Source: Oopsacas minuta (lineage: Eukaryota; Porifera; Hexactinellida; Lyssacinosida; Leucopsacidae). From it: a stretch of DNA of 64,000 nucleotides. The stretch lies in assembly GCA_024704765.1 (NCBI GenBank), contig JAKMXF010000299.1:1389460-1453459 (forward strand), read 5' to 3'. Below are positions 12,853 to 25,745 of the stretch, in pieces (position 1 is the stretch's first letter; each line of letters opens with the position of its first letter). The translations under genes and the position numbers were made by a program. The notes beneath the pieces were generated by a model. It was not told the origin of the DNA. It made no database searches and saw nothing but the letters and a program-made list of their open reading frames with translations.

Positions 12853-14025
12853 AAAATCTCACGCAATAGTCCCATATATATTTTTAGTAATATGAGCGGA
12901 CCACAAACGGACTCGGATTCTTTTGAAATTTTGGTTGGAGAATTTCTAAATCAGTTTATAAAATTTCTATTTTAACCACACTAATCTTAGTAGACGCATA
13001 ATGCTCACATTGCAGAAATTTTTTCTAATGGAATATTTCCCCAATTTAATTAACATTTTCTACTATTTTATTCTTTGTTTTTCCTTTCCGATATTTTTCC
13101 AAATTCTTGGACTTAAATGAGGGGTATATTATCTCTCTAAAGGGCCTAGCAACTGAAGCGCGATAGAATTATCAAAATCCAATATTTGACTTCATTTCAT
13201 GCCTAGGTTTTCAGGTAATTTTAAGGCCTAGAAAATCAGTATTCGTTATTATGTTGGCCCAAACCTTATATTCTCTGTGTTCGGTTGATTTAACCGAATA
13301 ATATCAGTATTCGTTTACCTATCTTTAATGATTACTGATATTCGTTTCGAACTCTTTCAACCTTGCTCTTTACATACATATATTATTATGTCATGATATG
13401 GCACATTTTTTTACTTTATCACAGTGCATTTCTCTCATTTGGAATCTAAATTTAACATTATTGTAACTAATCTTCTCAATAATGCAGAAATACAACTCGT
13501 TTAAGTGGGGATATTATAAATCTACATACTGAGAAATCGTGCTTTGTGACAAATTTGTACCTGTTATAGTTTAACTATATTATAATAGCGATCAATCCGA
13601 CATTTCGACCACTCCTTAAACTTACCCTCTACTCTTATTCAATTTTGTATTAATTCATTTCAGAATATCTACCACCCTGACGTCCCTCTTTTTGAACGAA
13701 ACCTTATTTCAACCCAAAATACGACCAAATAAGTACTAATTACAATAAAATTTTCAGTATGCCGTTAATTGCATTGTTGGTACCACCCATGCAGTTATTG
13801 GTCCTGTAAGTAGTCAATCCAATTCTCACTGTATCCCACGATAAATTTCATTTTTGCATTTATTATCATTGACTTTATTTCGATCGAATCTATTTATTGT
13901 AATTGTATGTTTTTGTTAGTGTTTTTATAATCGTACATGCTTTAAATATCTGTCATTTTGTTGGTACGCGGAGAGACCTTGCTAAGAATGTACGCACTGT
14001 ATAGAGTTTGACAATCACTTTAGAA

Positions 14026-16209
14026 CAGGGGTTCTTAAAGCTTTAAACCCATGCATCCTTTGACCAATCTGTGAATTATCACGTCCCATACACTTCTTCT
14101 GACTAACAAATTGGAAAAACACAGCAATTTCTAATATATTTAATAATCTCAATATAGTAAAACAGCTCCATCAATGTTAAGGATGTAACTGTTTTCTTCA
14201 ACATGTCTTTTGATCCTTGGGATTGTCTCAGAGAGAGCACAACGCATGTCATTTTCCGTCCATCCTGTTGCGGTATCTATTCTTTATGTACACTAGTGCC
14301 GAAAATGCAGCTTCACGGAGATATGTTGAAGAAACCCCAACGATCACCCGCAAGGCTAGTAGACTGACCTTATTATATATTTCCAAATATTTGAGCCAGG
14401 ACTCCTCTAATGAAAGTCTGTTGAAATCATCCTTTGCAGAAGAGTTGGACTTCATCTCCAAAAACTCTTCCTAAATTTCCTTAGAGCCATCTTCAACATC
14501 AGTCAAAAAGGATTCCGGATGAGCTTCCATTATGAACTCTCTTCTTCAATATCTGGAAATAATCAACAGAATTCAGCTCTAAGCACTTGAAGATAAGTCT
14601 GAATTAATTGTTTTAAATTATCATCGAGGAGTTTATCATTGAGAGCCACATCAAGGTGTGAAAATGGTCCTGTATATTTCGATCTGAGATTCGACACTTC
14701 CATAAGTCCAACTTGGTAATAAAAGCTCGAATGGCATCGTCATGATAGATAATATTTCTCTTCTTGCCTCGTAGTTGGCGTTTGCGCTTGTTAAAGGCCT
14801 CCAAGATATCAACCAGGTATGCTAAATATAACTCAAGCTCCCCACAGTGTAAATAGCAAGGAGGTTAAATTTCTTCTGCTCTTCTAATAATACCTTAACT
14901 TCATCTTTTAATCCATAAAGTCTTCCTAGCATATTCCCTTTTGTAAGCCAGCGTACATTTGTGTGAAACAGTGATGCTTCGTGGTCTACTCCAATGTATG
15001 ACAGACGTCAATTATCGTGTATTCAGGGCCCAACCTTTTATGAAGTTAACTATCTTGATCATAGAATTGAGTGTATTCATAAGCTCGACTGGAAGGGTCC
15101 GTGCTGCAAGTGCTTCACGATGAATGACATGATGAGTTCCAACAGCTGAAAGACTCTTCCGTTTGATCTTTGTAACAAATCCAGAATGAGCACCTAACAT
15201 TGCTGGAGCTCCATCTGTGCAAACATCAACTGATCTGTCCAAAGAGAGATTGTTTCCTTAAACAATTTTGACACCACAGCAAGAACATTATCTGCTTTAG
15301 TAGTTGTCTCCATTGGGCAACATAATATCGTCTCCTCCTCCAGGGTCCCATTTCAATGAACCGTGCATATACAAGCAATTGAGAGCACTGAGATACATCT
15401 GTAGTCTCGTCACACTGAATTGCGAAGATGGCGAAGATCGAACTTTCTCCAACACCTGGATTTTAACATCATCTGCCATTTCATCAATTCGATACTTAAC
15501 AGTAGGGTCTGATAGCAAAATTTCGGATAACTTTTGGTAGCTATCCTCTCCAAGTACCAGCTTTGCTGCACTAAGAATGCAAGGCTTCACAAGTGTTTCA
15601 CTTTGTGTGTGGTTTTTTGTTCTTACAATTAGTAAAGAGATTTCGTAAGATGCCTCCACAACCTTCTTTAAACCCTGATGAAAATCTGCATTTCTGTCCG
15701 ATCTCACTCGTTTCAATGATATCGACTTCCCAGCGAAGTAGTCCTTTGACTTATTTAACAGATCTGAGTGAACTGTAGATAAATGTCTCTTCAAACGTGA
15801 CGGGCACATTGCATCATTGCACGATGTTTTGTAACAAATAACACACTGTGGCAGTTCGATACCATTCTTAGTAATTTTAGTAAATACATATTTGATGTGG
15901 TCATCCAAATATTTCCTCTTTTTACCACAGCTAGCCATAGATTTAGGAGGGTATGATATAGATTGGTATTGTCTATTTATCGGGATTGAACAAAAGATGT
16001 TATGGATTAAACAATATCATATGTCATCACCATTGCACTTTTTGATTTCGTCATTATGTCATCTAAAACCATACGCTTTGAAGAAGTCATGATTGAACTA
16101 AATCTGTTACTATTCTATAATTGATCACTTTGCATTTTCTAGGAGTATTACACCCCCTACATGCCATTATGCCTCAGTAGGGGGGGTGCCCCCAGTTTAA
16201 GAACCCCTG
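14026..16209 (-). mobile_element. hAT element with BED-finger transposase, 2.18 kb
   Basis: Terminal inverted repeats CAGGGGTTCTTAAA (14026-14039) and TTTAAGAACCCCTG (16196-16209) are flanked by an 8-bp target duplication CTTTAGAA / CTTTAGAG (14018-14025, 16210-16217; one mismatch). The transposase relic reads on the minus strand. It ends 357 bp before an SPT16 exon. Confidence 0.92.
14200..15938 (-). pseudogene. hAT transposase (BED zinc finger, ZBED5/SCAND3-like), inactivated
   Basis: The frame starts MASCGKKRKYLDDHIKYVFT. The BED-type zinc finger follows (CVICYKTSCNDAMCPSRL then KRHLSTVH, a C2H2 arrangement), then the segments KPCILSAAKLVLGE and DEMADDVKIQVLEKV. After frame breaks near 15297 and 15240 the catalytic-core segment continues as VDVCTDGAPAMLGAHSGF, then HTNVRWLTKGNMLGRLYGLK, and the C-terminal dimerisation motif LREAAFSALVYIKNRYRNRM. 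The order of segments matches full-length hAT transposases of this branch. Several stops and frameshifts make it inactive. Confidence 0.88.
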
Positions 16210-16566
16210 CTTTAGAGCGTCTATTCGTCATAACTAGACTCCATTTGAGGAGGAGCCGAAACCTGGATCACACGATAGGCTCTGAGCAATCTTTATAAGG
16301 AATATTTTCACTGTTCATTGGATAGTACTGTTAACTCGGAGTATATATTTTCAACAATATTCTTTGTATTTAGATCATATCTCCTCAGAATCATCCTTAC
16401 CATTTTACTAATCCTGAAAGTTACATATGCCATCACTGAAAAGTACTAAATAACAATTTCGCCAACATGTAAGTAACATGTATCACAAATGTGCGCCCAA
16501 TATTTGTTTTTCTTAGTACAATAGTATTTTATTGGGCACCACGTCTATATCTCTTGTTTCTAATAG

Positions 16567-16751
16567 GAATTGCAGAAAAATTACAGAACAAGGGAAGCAG
16601 AACGAAGAGAGATGGAGGGTATAGTGAAGCAGGAGGCTCTGATATTACAGACAAAAGGAATTGTTCCCAGACTCAAGGATCTATACATTCGTCCCACTGT
16701 TGATACTAAAAAATTACAGGGAACAATTGAGGCACATACGAACGGATTTAG
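16567..16751 (+). CDS. SPT16: SPT16 internal exon a (middle domain)
   Basis: The exon opens after a pyrimidine-rich acceptor ending CTAATAG and starts in phase 0 with ELQKNYRTREAE. It continues through EGIVKQEAL, LKDLYIRP and EAHTNGFR, all recognisable SPT16 middle-domain segments. It ends in AG before a GTTTGT donor, leaving two bases of an Arg codon that the next exon completes as AGG. An in-frame reading past the donor stops a few codons later, which supports the splice site. Length is 185 nt. The upstream intron runs back at least to base 1. A hAT element ends 357 bp before this exon. Confidence 0.94.
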
Positions 16752-19700
16752 GTTTGTTGATTGAATTTTAAATACTGTAGTAGCCAGTACTTACCAGCTT
16801 ACTTTTGTAACTACACCGATATGTCAGTTTTTTATGCCCTTTGGAATGTCTTTTTTGATTTATCTATTTCAGAAATAAGACTTCTCATCAATTTTTTCCC
16901 AAGGGTCGTTGTATTCCGATCGACAGTTTCTTATTTATATATTTGTATTATGCTACCACGTTTCGTTTGCTTTCTCAATATGCCACGGCGATATTTTCGG
17001 CTCTTGTGATTCGAAATTATCTTTAATATACAACAGCCAACTAAGCTTCAAACTGGAATTCACGTTCAACTATGTAATACTATCGGGAAAAGATACCATC
17101 TAGAAACATTTTTCCGACAAATATCCGAAATATGATATAGAGCGTGACAAAAAGATCTAGTTATTCCATAGAATGATTAATTAAAATAGTTTTGGATTAG
17201 AATTTGTATAATAACTACCGCGCTTCACTTGCTAGGTCGCCGCGACATCTTAGTACCTCGGGTTAGCATAAGTATTAAATAGCTAAATTTTCTTGATGGT
17301 TCAGGTCGACCAGCTATTGTACACGGCGATTGTAATGTTGTATAATATTAGAGCTCGGAAAGTTGGGGTGAAGAGTAATAAAGCAACCAATAATAATGAG
17401 AGGCCAGTTTTTAACATCTTATAAAAAGTTAAATCGACCCACCATAATAAGGGGATTGAACATTATTTTCGTTGTGAGAAAAATTTATGGAATGTCTGCC
17501 TAAATAGTTCAAACGGCCGTGCTTCATCTCGTTTAGGCGCATTGATATCATGACATCAAAATTCACATAAACGCTCATCGATAAGTGATTTTTTATACTT
17601 TTAATTCTGATATTTTGATGAATTAATGACCTCAATTCATTGTAAAGCATCCTCACATTTTCTCTAGATTCGATTTTTGATCACTTCTTCGTATCAACCT
17701 TTTGGAAATTCATTGATCTATTCTTGATAAATATGCTTCTTTCCAATTCCATGGTATTATTTGAGAAATCTCTCTTCCGATAATCTATCTTTAAACATGG
17801 TTTACCATCAGCATATCTTGGTTGGTTAATTTCTGTTATGAGATTTAGGCAGCGAGACTCCTCCTTTTTGTTCACTGCTCTTTACTTTTCTATCTTTAAG
17901 TTATAGTAGTCACGGTCTCGAATAAGAGTACTTCTATTTTCTGGGAATTTTGTTAGTAATTTGTTGATTAATGTTGAGTCTTAATGGATAAGTTCGAGCA
18001 TACGGCTGTCGCACCGCTAGCTGATCAAGACATTCAAATGATTTGTAATTCTGTACTGTATTATGTTATATTGGCTTTCAGTAATATACAATAGAATCTG
18101 TATAGTCGGAACTCGGATAATTTGATATCGGCTTAAACGGGATAAAAGTTTGGGAAAAGATTTCTTACATAGAAAAATCATCGGATAATTGAGATATCAA
18201 ATCGGTTAATTGGGATTTTTATTCTGACTAACTGATTAAATATTTATTCAAAATCATTGTAATGTGGTTTGTTTTTAAAACTGAGAATTTTAGTATTCCA
18301 CGACCATAACAATACCACGACGAATCGATTACAATTTACAAACAAAGTTATAATAAATCTGCTCACTTCCTATAGACATCAGGATTTTGTAGTAGTGTAA
18401 TAACTTATCTCTGGTGTTGATCTGCAACTATGAAAACTAGTTTTGGATACTTAAATATATCAAAATCGGTTTTGGGACAATCGGTTAATCGGGGCAAAAC
18501 TTTAACTCCCGAGCTGTCTCGATTAAGCGGCTTCATCTTGTAATTTCAATGTGATATCTGATCTATTTTTCACTTCTCGATTGGACTTTGTATTTTCAAA
18601 ATTGATCAATTACAATTGCAATTTCAGCTAATTTGCAATTGGCTGTTATGTAGTTTATGGCTTCCAAAAATCATCGAAGTTGCTTAAAAATCAATATCAA
18701 AGGCATTCTATCACTCAATACTATTTGAGGATATACTCTCTACAACTTTATGACTGACTAGTATTTAGACGCTTCCGTTTCTCGCATTGCGCCTTGCGAA
18801 CACTTTGTTCTCGCATGCAACTTCGTAACTCGAATTTGTAAAGTGTAATATAGCAAAGTTTATTGATAATGTATTAATTCACTTTAATCTTTATACTTTT
18901 TCATACAAACAGCAAGATATTTCAGTTCAGAAACTTTACAATGCGGAATTAGGATCCAACATACTTTGTTACTCCCTTGTGTTAAGAACAAGTCTATGCT
19001 TATATTTTTGATTTTAAATAATTGTTAAAATCACAAATCTACATTGTCGAAACCAGAAATATTTGATTTTGTGTAGGCAGAGCGATGATTAGACATAACT
19101 TTCGGATAAGGGACATGATTATAATGTCGACTTCTAAAAATGTACTCAAACTTCCTATTCAATAGATGAAGATACATTGTACTAATTTATGATTAAGTCG
19201 ACTACCAAATCTAAACCCCTCAACCCCTAATCACCCCTCCTAAACCTTAGCCTATACGATTAGCAAAGTTTATTTGAGTTATCGAACTATAAACAATTCT
19301 GTACGTTCTTGAAGGTATACATCTGAGATATAACAGAAAATATAGCAGTTTGTTGGTCGTCCTCCTGTTAATCATTGTCAGGAGCACTGAGGTAATTAGG
19401 TTGTGTAAGCAAATATATCCGACATACAGATCCATTTGTGTCCAATGTGTTTACAACGAACAGTTTACTTCCTACCATTCGACAGTATAAATCTATACTC
19501 ACATCTTGTACTACGTCCAGATTATGGAGATTATCTACTAAAGATAGCATTTCCATAACTTTAGACACAAACCGAAAATTGGATATTTGCGAAATGTTCT
19601 GATTGCTGAATTTTAATCATATTAATAGCATTTGAATCTCTTTATTTATTTGTATACTTCCAAATTATTCCTAATTCAACTTTGAACGAATAGAGTCATC

Positions 19701-19961
19701 TTACTTTGGAATTTCTAAGTTTACAATTTGCACACGACATTGTCTCTCAAATACTTCTCTGCACAATTTCAAAATTATCTCATTTTTCTTTTGAAGTTTG
19801 TTGCCTAAGGCCATCACCAAATTGTGTCTGATAATCAAATTCCTGAAATTACAGAGAGCCATATTTGGGTTCTTTCTTGCAATTATGATTTCTAGACTTT
19901 TGATAGAAATTCTGATATACCTTCAAATGTTTTGCTTTAATTATTCTATACTGTATTTTAG
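16752..19961 (+). other. SPT16: SPT16 intron, 3.2 kb
   Basis: GTTTGT donor and TTTTAG acceptor. It holds one pogo-like MITE (18089-18540). GC-richer patches around 17217-17250 and 18775-18835 share the GCGCTTC.CTTGC / GCGAACACTTTGT motifs of the repeat near 1.15-1.34 kb. The rest (16.8-17.2, 17.3-18.0, 18.85-19.95 kb) shows nothing recognisable. Confidence 0.9.
18089..18540 (+). mobile_element. pogo-like MITE, copy 1 (452 bp, diverged)
   Basis: Inside TA duplications, CAATAGAATCTG...GTCGGAACTCGGAT and GTCTCGATTAAGCGGCTTCA correspond to the termini of the better-preserved copies at 49999-50482 (same orientation) and 54567-55050. The interior (TTAAACGGGAT, TCGGTTAAT, ATATATCAAAATCG) matches them along the length. 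It is non-coding. Confidence 0.85.
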
Positions 19962-20249
19962 GTACACATCACGCGCTGGCACTAAACTCGACATCCTATA
20001 TTCAAATATTAAACACGCATTCTTCCAGCCATCAAAGGGTGAAATGGTTGTGATAATACATTTCCATCTTAAACATCCTATTTTGATTGGGAAAAAGAAA
20101 AATACTGATGTACAGGTATTTGCTGAAGTAGGAGAAGGCATGTCAGATTTACATAGGGCACATTATATGCATGACAGGGATGATGAACTTGCCGAACAGA
20201 TGGAACGTGAGGAAAGAATGAAAATGGATGCTTTGTTTAATAATTTCAG
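19962..20249 (+). CDS. SPT16: SPT16 internal exon b (middle domain)
   Basis: The acceptor TGTATTTTAG precedes a single G that completes Arg. The exon then reads [38 protein letters not shown] and [17 protein letters not shown]. The [12 protein letters not shown] and MHDRDD...EQMERE blocks are strongly conserved in SPT16. It closes at NNF-AG before a consensus GTATGT donor. Length is 288 nt (phase 2 in, phase 2 out). Some substitutions against the usual metazoan sequence (for example [19 protein letters not shown]) suggest a divergent arthropod lineage. No stops or frameshifts are seen. Confidence 0.95.
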
Positions 20250-20810
20250 GTATGTTGTTATTATTAAACCGTATAATGATTCATTCTACATGAATCTGTC
20301 AAACATTCTTCATTCATGATCGCTCTTTTTTATAATTTCATACATCATGACATATATATATCTAGGCAAATTCAGGTGCTGTCGGGTATTTTATTGTTTA
20401 TATAGAATACAATACTAATCTATTTGGGATTCACGGTTTGGACTCAGAACATGTTTTTGCACTGTTGTCTAATTTGAGAACAATTATATTCGTGGAAGTT
20501 GAATTTACCGAATAAAATAATGAGATTTTCTAAGCTAAATAATGTAATACTTATTCTCTTATATTGTCCAAAATCTATCATTAAAGAGTCTCCCATAATT
20601 CACATCATCTGTGATTACTTTTGCCCGATCTTATGTTAACACAAGTGTTGTGCTCATTATCGAATTCCCATCGATTTCTATACCGCACAAGCGGGTTTGG
20701 CTTGCTATTATTTGAAGTCTCGAAGAGCTCCGATCTAGATGGTCCTCTATCCTATCTAAATATATTTATTTAGCAGTAAAATTACGCTGCTCAACAAAAA
20801 TGATAAATGT

Positions 20811-20830
20811 GCTGCTGCTGCTGCTGCTGC
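20811..20830 (+). repeat. short CTG microsatellite
   Basis: A run of six to seven CTG/GCT units, immediately followed by a GC-rich patch containing TGCGCCACCTGTAG. Confidence 0.95.
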
Positions 20831-21298
20831 ACGCACTTGCGCCACCTGTAGCGCGGCAGGTATTTTGTCCTACTGTTGTATAATTTCTTTAGTCCGAATT
20901 TGATAAAGGCTAATAGATAGAAATTGATTGACTATGTCCAGAAATCAAAACAGTTAATTGAAACAAAGGAGTGAAAGCAATAGTAGAGTCCCTATACATA
21001 TTCAGAATTACACCCAATGGATTGTATTACGCCTAAAGATCGTCTAGTAATAAAGTCTCCAATTTTCCTGTGCAAGTATCTTGCAGTTATCACAAACAAT
21101 AGCCTCGATAATCTCAAAAGGTTCATATCCAACAATGGCAAAGATACACCCCAAGAATATTAAGCATAAAGTACCAAACAAACGGAGGTCGCACAGCGAC
21201 TACTTGAAGTTCGAAACTTCTTCATCAATCTTTCCTTTCTATCCTGGATGATTTGGTTTCTTTGTCCACTTGTTATTAATATTTTAATTCATTTCAGG

Positions 21299-21424
21299 CT
21301 ATTCAGAGATTTAAAACGATTGAAAGATGATCTACAATTTATGGGTCCATTTACATCAATTGTTGTCTTAGGACTTAGATTTAGAAATCAGAGCTCTACT
21401 AGTGTTGCTTTTATTCCATGAAGC
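21299..21424 (+). other. exon-like open segment, unrecognised
   Basis: An acceptor-like AATTCATTTCAG is followed by a frame reading LFRDLKRLKDDLQFMGPFTS then IVVLGLRFRNQSSTSVAFIP and a TGA. The composition (charged amphipathic start, hydrophobic core) looks protein-like. It does not match SPT16 and I do not recognise the family. It could be a decayed transposon fragment or a terminal exon of a nested gene. It is equally possible that it is chance. Confidence 0.25.
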
Positions 21425-22503
21425 TTGGTTTAGCGACTTGATCAGTCTACTTTATAAAGGTTAATCTATGAGAGGGGAGGATCCAATTTAGTTTTGTAGG
21501 ATCTTCCACAGTTGAGGACTGGGGAAAAGATTATAAATTTTATTGTACAAACCGAAATTAGTGACCCCCACTTCGCAGCTTCCTGCAAAATTGGTACAAC
21601 AAAGTTTTAGACATTCATCTTTTATCCATATACCACAAGGAGAGTGTGAGCATAAATGGTTTATTGTATTCAAATGTTTTTATGTGTCATTGTATTTGCT
21701 TGGCATGTTGGATGCATTATCTGAGCCCTACCCGCCACAATCAGTAATTTGTATTCACCCCATTTCAAATTTTCAAGAATTACTTGTGTAATTTTTCCAG
21801 ATTTCTTGCAGCAATCAAAATCTAAAAGATTTCTTCTATTGTGAAACTCTCATCATCTTATTTCCGCTGCCCAGGATGATTGTTTTTGTTCTTATGGCTG
21901 GCTATTGGATAGGTCATCTTCCAACGTGGCAGTGATGGCCTGGACCCTGGCTCTAGAGTTTTGTAAGTAGGTACTCATCAGTTGAAGAATATTCGATAGC
22001 ACACCAATTTTGTTAGTGGTTGCTAGTCTGTCTTGCTACACCAAAATAAGTTGATTATGTTGTGTTATCTGTTATTGTTTTTAAGAACTGCATTGTTTTC
22101 CTTTTGCTCTATGATCTTATCAGCGACTGATAACCATCAATGTAATAAATATGTGGACATAGTTTGCCAAATTATTCAATTTCGGCTACCCTTTCTAATT
22201 CTCTTGTTTCGCACAATGATTATAGTTTGCCGACATTGGTGTCCTGCTTGGTTTTAAATAACTCTATTCGTTGTAATTTCCTCCAATTACTTGTTAACAG
22301 GGATGTTGTCAACGTCACTGCTTTTATAATATGAACAACTGGAATTTTACTGGCATGAACCAAGTTCAGATTGAGTGCATGGGCAGATCAGTAGTAGTAG
22401 TCGGCGTTTTGGCAGTAGTGCTTGAGGATGAACATGTACCAACAGGACTAAGACTCAGATTTTATAACACTAGCACTATGTATCTTTACCTAATAACTGC
22501 TTT

Positions 22504-22677
22504 CTATTTGTCACACCTTTTCACTGCTTCAACAATAGTGGTGCCAATAACTTCCCAAGTTAACCTCGGATCTTGATGTGACTGACCTTTGGTAGTCTTC
22601 CTCACATCACTATAAAAGTTTTCGTCTCTTCCTTCGGATTCTTTAGTTATTTCCCTACCGTAAGCTTTCTCAAGTGC
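22504..22677 (-). other. coding-like open segment, unrecognised
   Basis: The minus-strand frame reads ALEKAYGREITKESEGRDEN, FYSDVRKTTKGQSHQDPRLT and WEVIGTTIVEAVKRCDK, then a TAG. It is open for 57 codons with a polar composition typical of real protein. It abuts the left end of the DD37D element at 22683. No family is recognised. Confidence 0.3.
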
Positions 22678-22682
22678 ATATA

Positions 22683-23970
22683 CAGAGCACCCATAATACT
22701 GTTACTGATATACTATCTAACAATATTTGTATTTCATATGGAAATTCTTTATATTATTATGCTATAATTCATTCTAGATCTTATACTCTAAGATATTTAT
22801 TCATTAAGGCATCCGGACACTAATCAACGATTTTTTACTGATTAGCAATGGAACTTCGGCGAGCAGCTGTTATACAGCTTTATGAGGTGGGAAATTCCAA
22901 GGTCAAAATCGCTAAACTACTGTTAACGAATAAGATGTTCATAAACCGGTCATTGTCCCGCTACAATGATACCGGATTGATGACTGACAGACGTAGACCT
23001 GGTCGCCCGCGAACTGTAAGGACCTTTTCTATGATAAGTCGTGTATCTCAGAGGATCCGCCGAAATCCCTCAAGAAGCATCAGAAAAATGGCCAAGGAGA
23101 TACAAATTAATAGGGAATCAATGAGAAGAATTATATGAAGTGACCTACAGTGAAAGCCTATAAATTGAATAAGTGCCAGCTTCTTAGCGAGCAAAATAAG
23201 ACCAAGCGGGTACAGAGATGTAAAGAATTGGTTTCGTGTTTCAAAAACCACGCCCATAGAGATATCCTCTTCTCAGATGAGAAATTGTTCATTGTAGAAC
23301 AAGTGTTAAACTCCCAAAACGATAGAATCCTTGCTACTGCAAAATGCTCTCCATAAATCCACTTTCCAGGTGTCTAGGGCTAAAAAGCCAGCTTCAGTAA
23401 TTGTGTGGGGAGGCATCACATTTGATGGTCGGACACGCCTCGTTTTCATCCCCCAGGGTCCAAAAATCAATCAAACAGTATACGGTGATTTGATACTGAA
23501 GAAGGTTGTCAAACCGTGGGCCAAAAAAACATTATCAAAATAGAAAATGGGTATTCCAACAAGATTCAGCACCTGCTCATAAAGCGAAAGCGACACAACA
23601 GTGGTGCAAAGAGAATTTCTGCCGAAGAGTGGCCTCCTTACTCTCCTGACATTAACCCTCTCGATTATCCAGTATGGTCCATTTTAGAGAGCAAGGTCAA
23701 CTCTATAAACACCATAGTATTGACGAGTTAAAGAAAACCTTGTCTCGAGAATGGAAGAATATTCCAGACTGTGACATTCGTTATAGCGTGGACTCCTTCC
23801 CTACTCGTATTGTTAGGTGTATTAAATGTCAAGGCAGTATATTCGAATGATACTTGAAATATATTTTCTATGTAGAGATTCTGACAATTGGTAGAAATTT
23901 CGTGTCAACAGCTCAATATTATATATTTTATGCATACAACAATTGGTAACAGTATTTATGGGTCACTCTG
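22683..23970 (+). mobile_element. Tc1/mariner element of DD37D type, 1.29 kb
   Basis: Flanked by TA on both sides (22681-22682, 23971-23972). The termini CAGAGCACCCATAATACTG and, at the other end inverted, CAGAGTGACCCATAAATACT match with few differences. It encloses a broken transposase on the + strand. Confidence 0.88.
22848..23849 (+). pseudogene. DD37D transposase, inactivated
   Basis: It starts MELRRAAVIQLYEVGNSKVK with helix-turn-helix segments and the GRPRTVRT hook. It continues with RVSQRIRRNPSRSIRKMAKE, then after stops DILFSDEKLFIVE and NSQNDRI (first catalytic Asp region), KPASVIVWGGITFDGRT, and WPPYSPDINPLDYPVWSILE (third Asp intact). The C-terminus reads SREWKNIPDCDIRYS. Comparison with the family template gives D-D-37-D spacing. 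At least four frameshifts or stops are present, so it is non-functional. The same lineage recurs at 48.3-49.5 kb and 60.4 kb. Confidence 0.85.
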
Positions 23971-24421
23971 TACAAATGCTACGAAGTTTTCTCGGATAGA
24001 TTTTCTATCTTTGTCATAATATCGGTGCAAACAGCTAATAGTTCAGTTGAAGAAATATCTGTTGTCTCATTAGTCATCGCAATGTAGAATCCCGCCTATT
24101 TCATTCGCGATACTATCTAGTTGCTCAACTCAACACCAACACGAGCTGTAATTTTAGTCTGTATTTATCCTGACTTGTATCTAGAGCATGTTAATCCATT
24201 TGAATAAACAAACTGATAGGGATTTACTCACTGATCACATTTATGAGTTGGATTATATGTGTTTGATAAGGATTCATAAGTAAGAGAAATTACGTACCAT
24301 TCGCATATGAAAACAGGTATATTGGAGTAAGTATGCAAATATTATAATATGCAATCTCTATGTCTACAAATGATAAATTAATCCTATTAATTTATTATAT
24401 GACAAGGCCTTGGAACTGGAA

Positions 24422-24494
24422 CAGATAGGCGTAGCTTATCCGCAAATGGCGCTCAATTGGCCTAGATCAGTGTGATGGGCTAGCTACGCCCCTG
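24422..24494. mobile_element. possible very short MITE
   Basis: CAGATAGGCGTAGCTTATCC and, inverted, CAGGGGCGTAGCTAGCCCAT bound a 73-bp segment, resembling paired termini. No target duplication is evident. Confidence 0.35.
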
Positions 24495-25485
24495 AAAATA
24501 GCGTTGGAAATGTACTCGGACATATTCAGAACTCAAAGAATATTATCGGTGGTATGTATACTGCAATAAGTAAATATTATAACTTAGGTAAATTAATCAA
24601 CCATATTCTTTGTATCACAAGGTAAAAATGGAATTACAAATGGAACCTTGAAGTTATGGTTGACTAGAGCAGCTGCGCACATGCTAGACGTAAATCTTGT
24701 GGTGTAGTTTCGCAGGTTTTCAAATTCTATATACTTTTAATGATCGAATATATGATGGGCATTTTACGGAAAATGATAGTGATCTTCCAATCTATCACTA
24801 TTTACAAAATGATCAACAATCCTCCAATCGTCTACAATAGATCACGATCGTGATCGACGTTCAATTATCGCATGATACTAATGCCTACTTACTAGTTGAA
24901 TAGATTTTTCTTAATTACATCGCATATGTGTACATATATACCCCATCCAGCCAAAGGTATTCATCCATACCCACAATATATATTCAAATGATACAATAGT
25001 GAGCCTATTCTTCATGTCAATATAATAAAATATCATAATTCAAAGGTTACTTGGTATCAAATTACAATCTACGTATTCTGATAAAGGAGTTTCTAAGAAG
25101 TTCATGAAATACTCACTGATACATTTCAAAACTTCTAACACATTGTTACTTAGTGAAACATACCACCATATGTGTAATGGTTGTAATTAGTGCCAAGTGG
25201 CACAATGTCTAAACAGTTACAGTTTATCCCATTTTCATTTAGTATTTAATATGAAGTATATACACTGAGGTACAAATACGTAGAATGCAAATAAGACATG
25301 GTATATGCTATAAATCTTACAGTGATAATGTGTTGGCCCCCCAAGGCTAAACAAGATTCGCACTATTCCTATGGAAATATAGCGGTGGATGAATAATTTT
25401 GTCTCTTATGTATTTCGTCAAACCCGTCTCGCCTATCAGTCAATTCTCACTAGCATTACTAAAGCGATTGAAAATTTAAACAGTA

Positions 25486-25745
25486 ATGGCATCAAGAAAA
25501 AGAAAATTTATAGAGTTGATTCTTGTTAAATGAAAGAAAATATTTGGGTGAATACTTTGGTTTTGGATTCAGTCTATCGCGAATTCACTCAAACAAACCA
25601 GAATGTATTTATTGTAGTGTTTTGTGTCGTATGATACTATGATGTCAACTAAATTAATACTCCACGAAGCCAGTTAAATTAAAACCACAGGAATCGGGTC
25701 ATGCAAGCTTTAACTTGAAACTAAGAGTTCTTTGAGGTTTTCAAT
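25486..25745 (+). pseudogene. BED-finger hAT transposase, N-terminal fragment
   Basis: Reading across frames gives MASRKRKFIEL, KYLGEYFGFGFSLS, NKPECIYCSVL and then MMSTKLILHEAS and EFFEVF. The order (basic start, YL.EY..FGF, CxxC, M.ptKL..H, EFF) is that of BED-finger hAT proteins such as ZBED5. Only the first part remains, with several frameshifts. Neither terminus was found. Confidence 0.5.

Larger units (their letters stand above)
1..16566 (+). other. SPT16: presumed upstream SPT16 intron (more than 16.5 kb)
   Basis: No SPT16 exon was recognised here although the next exon starts mid-protein, so this is inferred to be intron. Stretches 1-1188, 1296-2106, 5906-7677, 7771-8041, 12853-14025 and 16218-16566 are AT-rich with no recognised gene. 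The 6.1-6.6 kb part has open frames on both strands with no family resemblance I can support. Region 1300-2080 belongs to a dispersed repeat also seen near 38.7-39.0 kb. Confidence 0.65.

Noticed and set aside
13758-13804. 47-nt exon-like segment with TTTTCAG acceptor and GTAAGT donor
   Set aside because: None of its frames resembles SPT16 or another known protein, and its position does not fit the SPT16 phase pattern.
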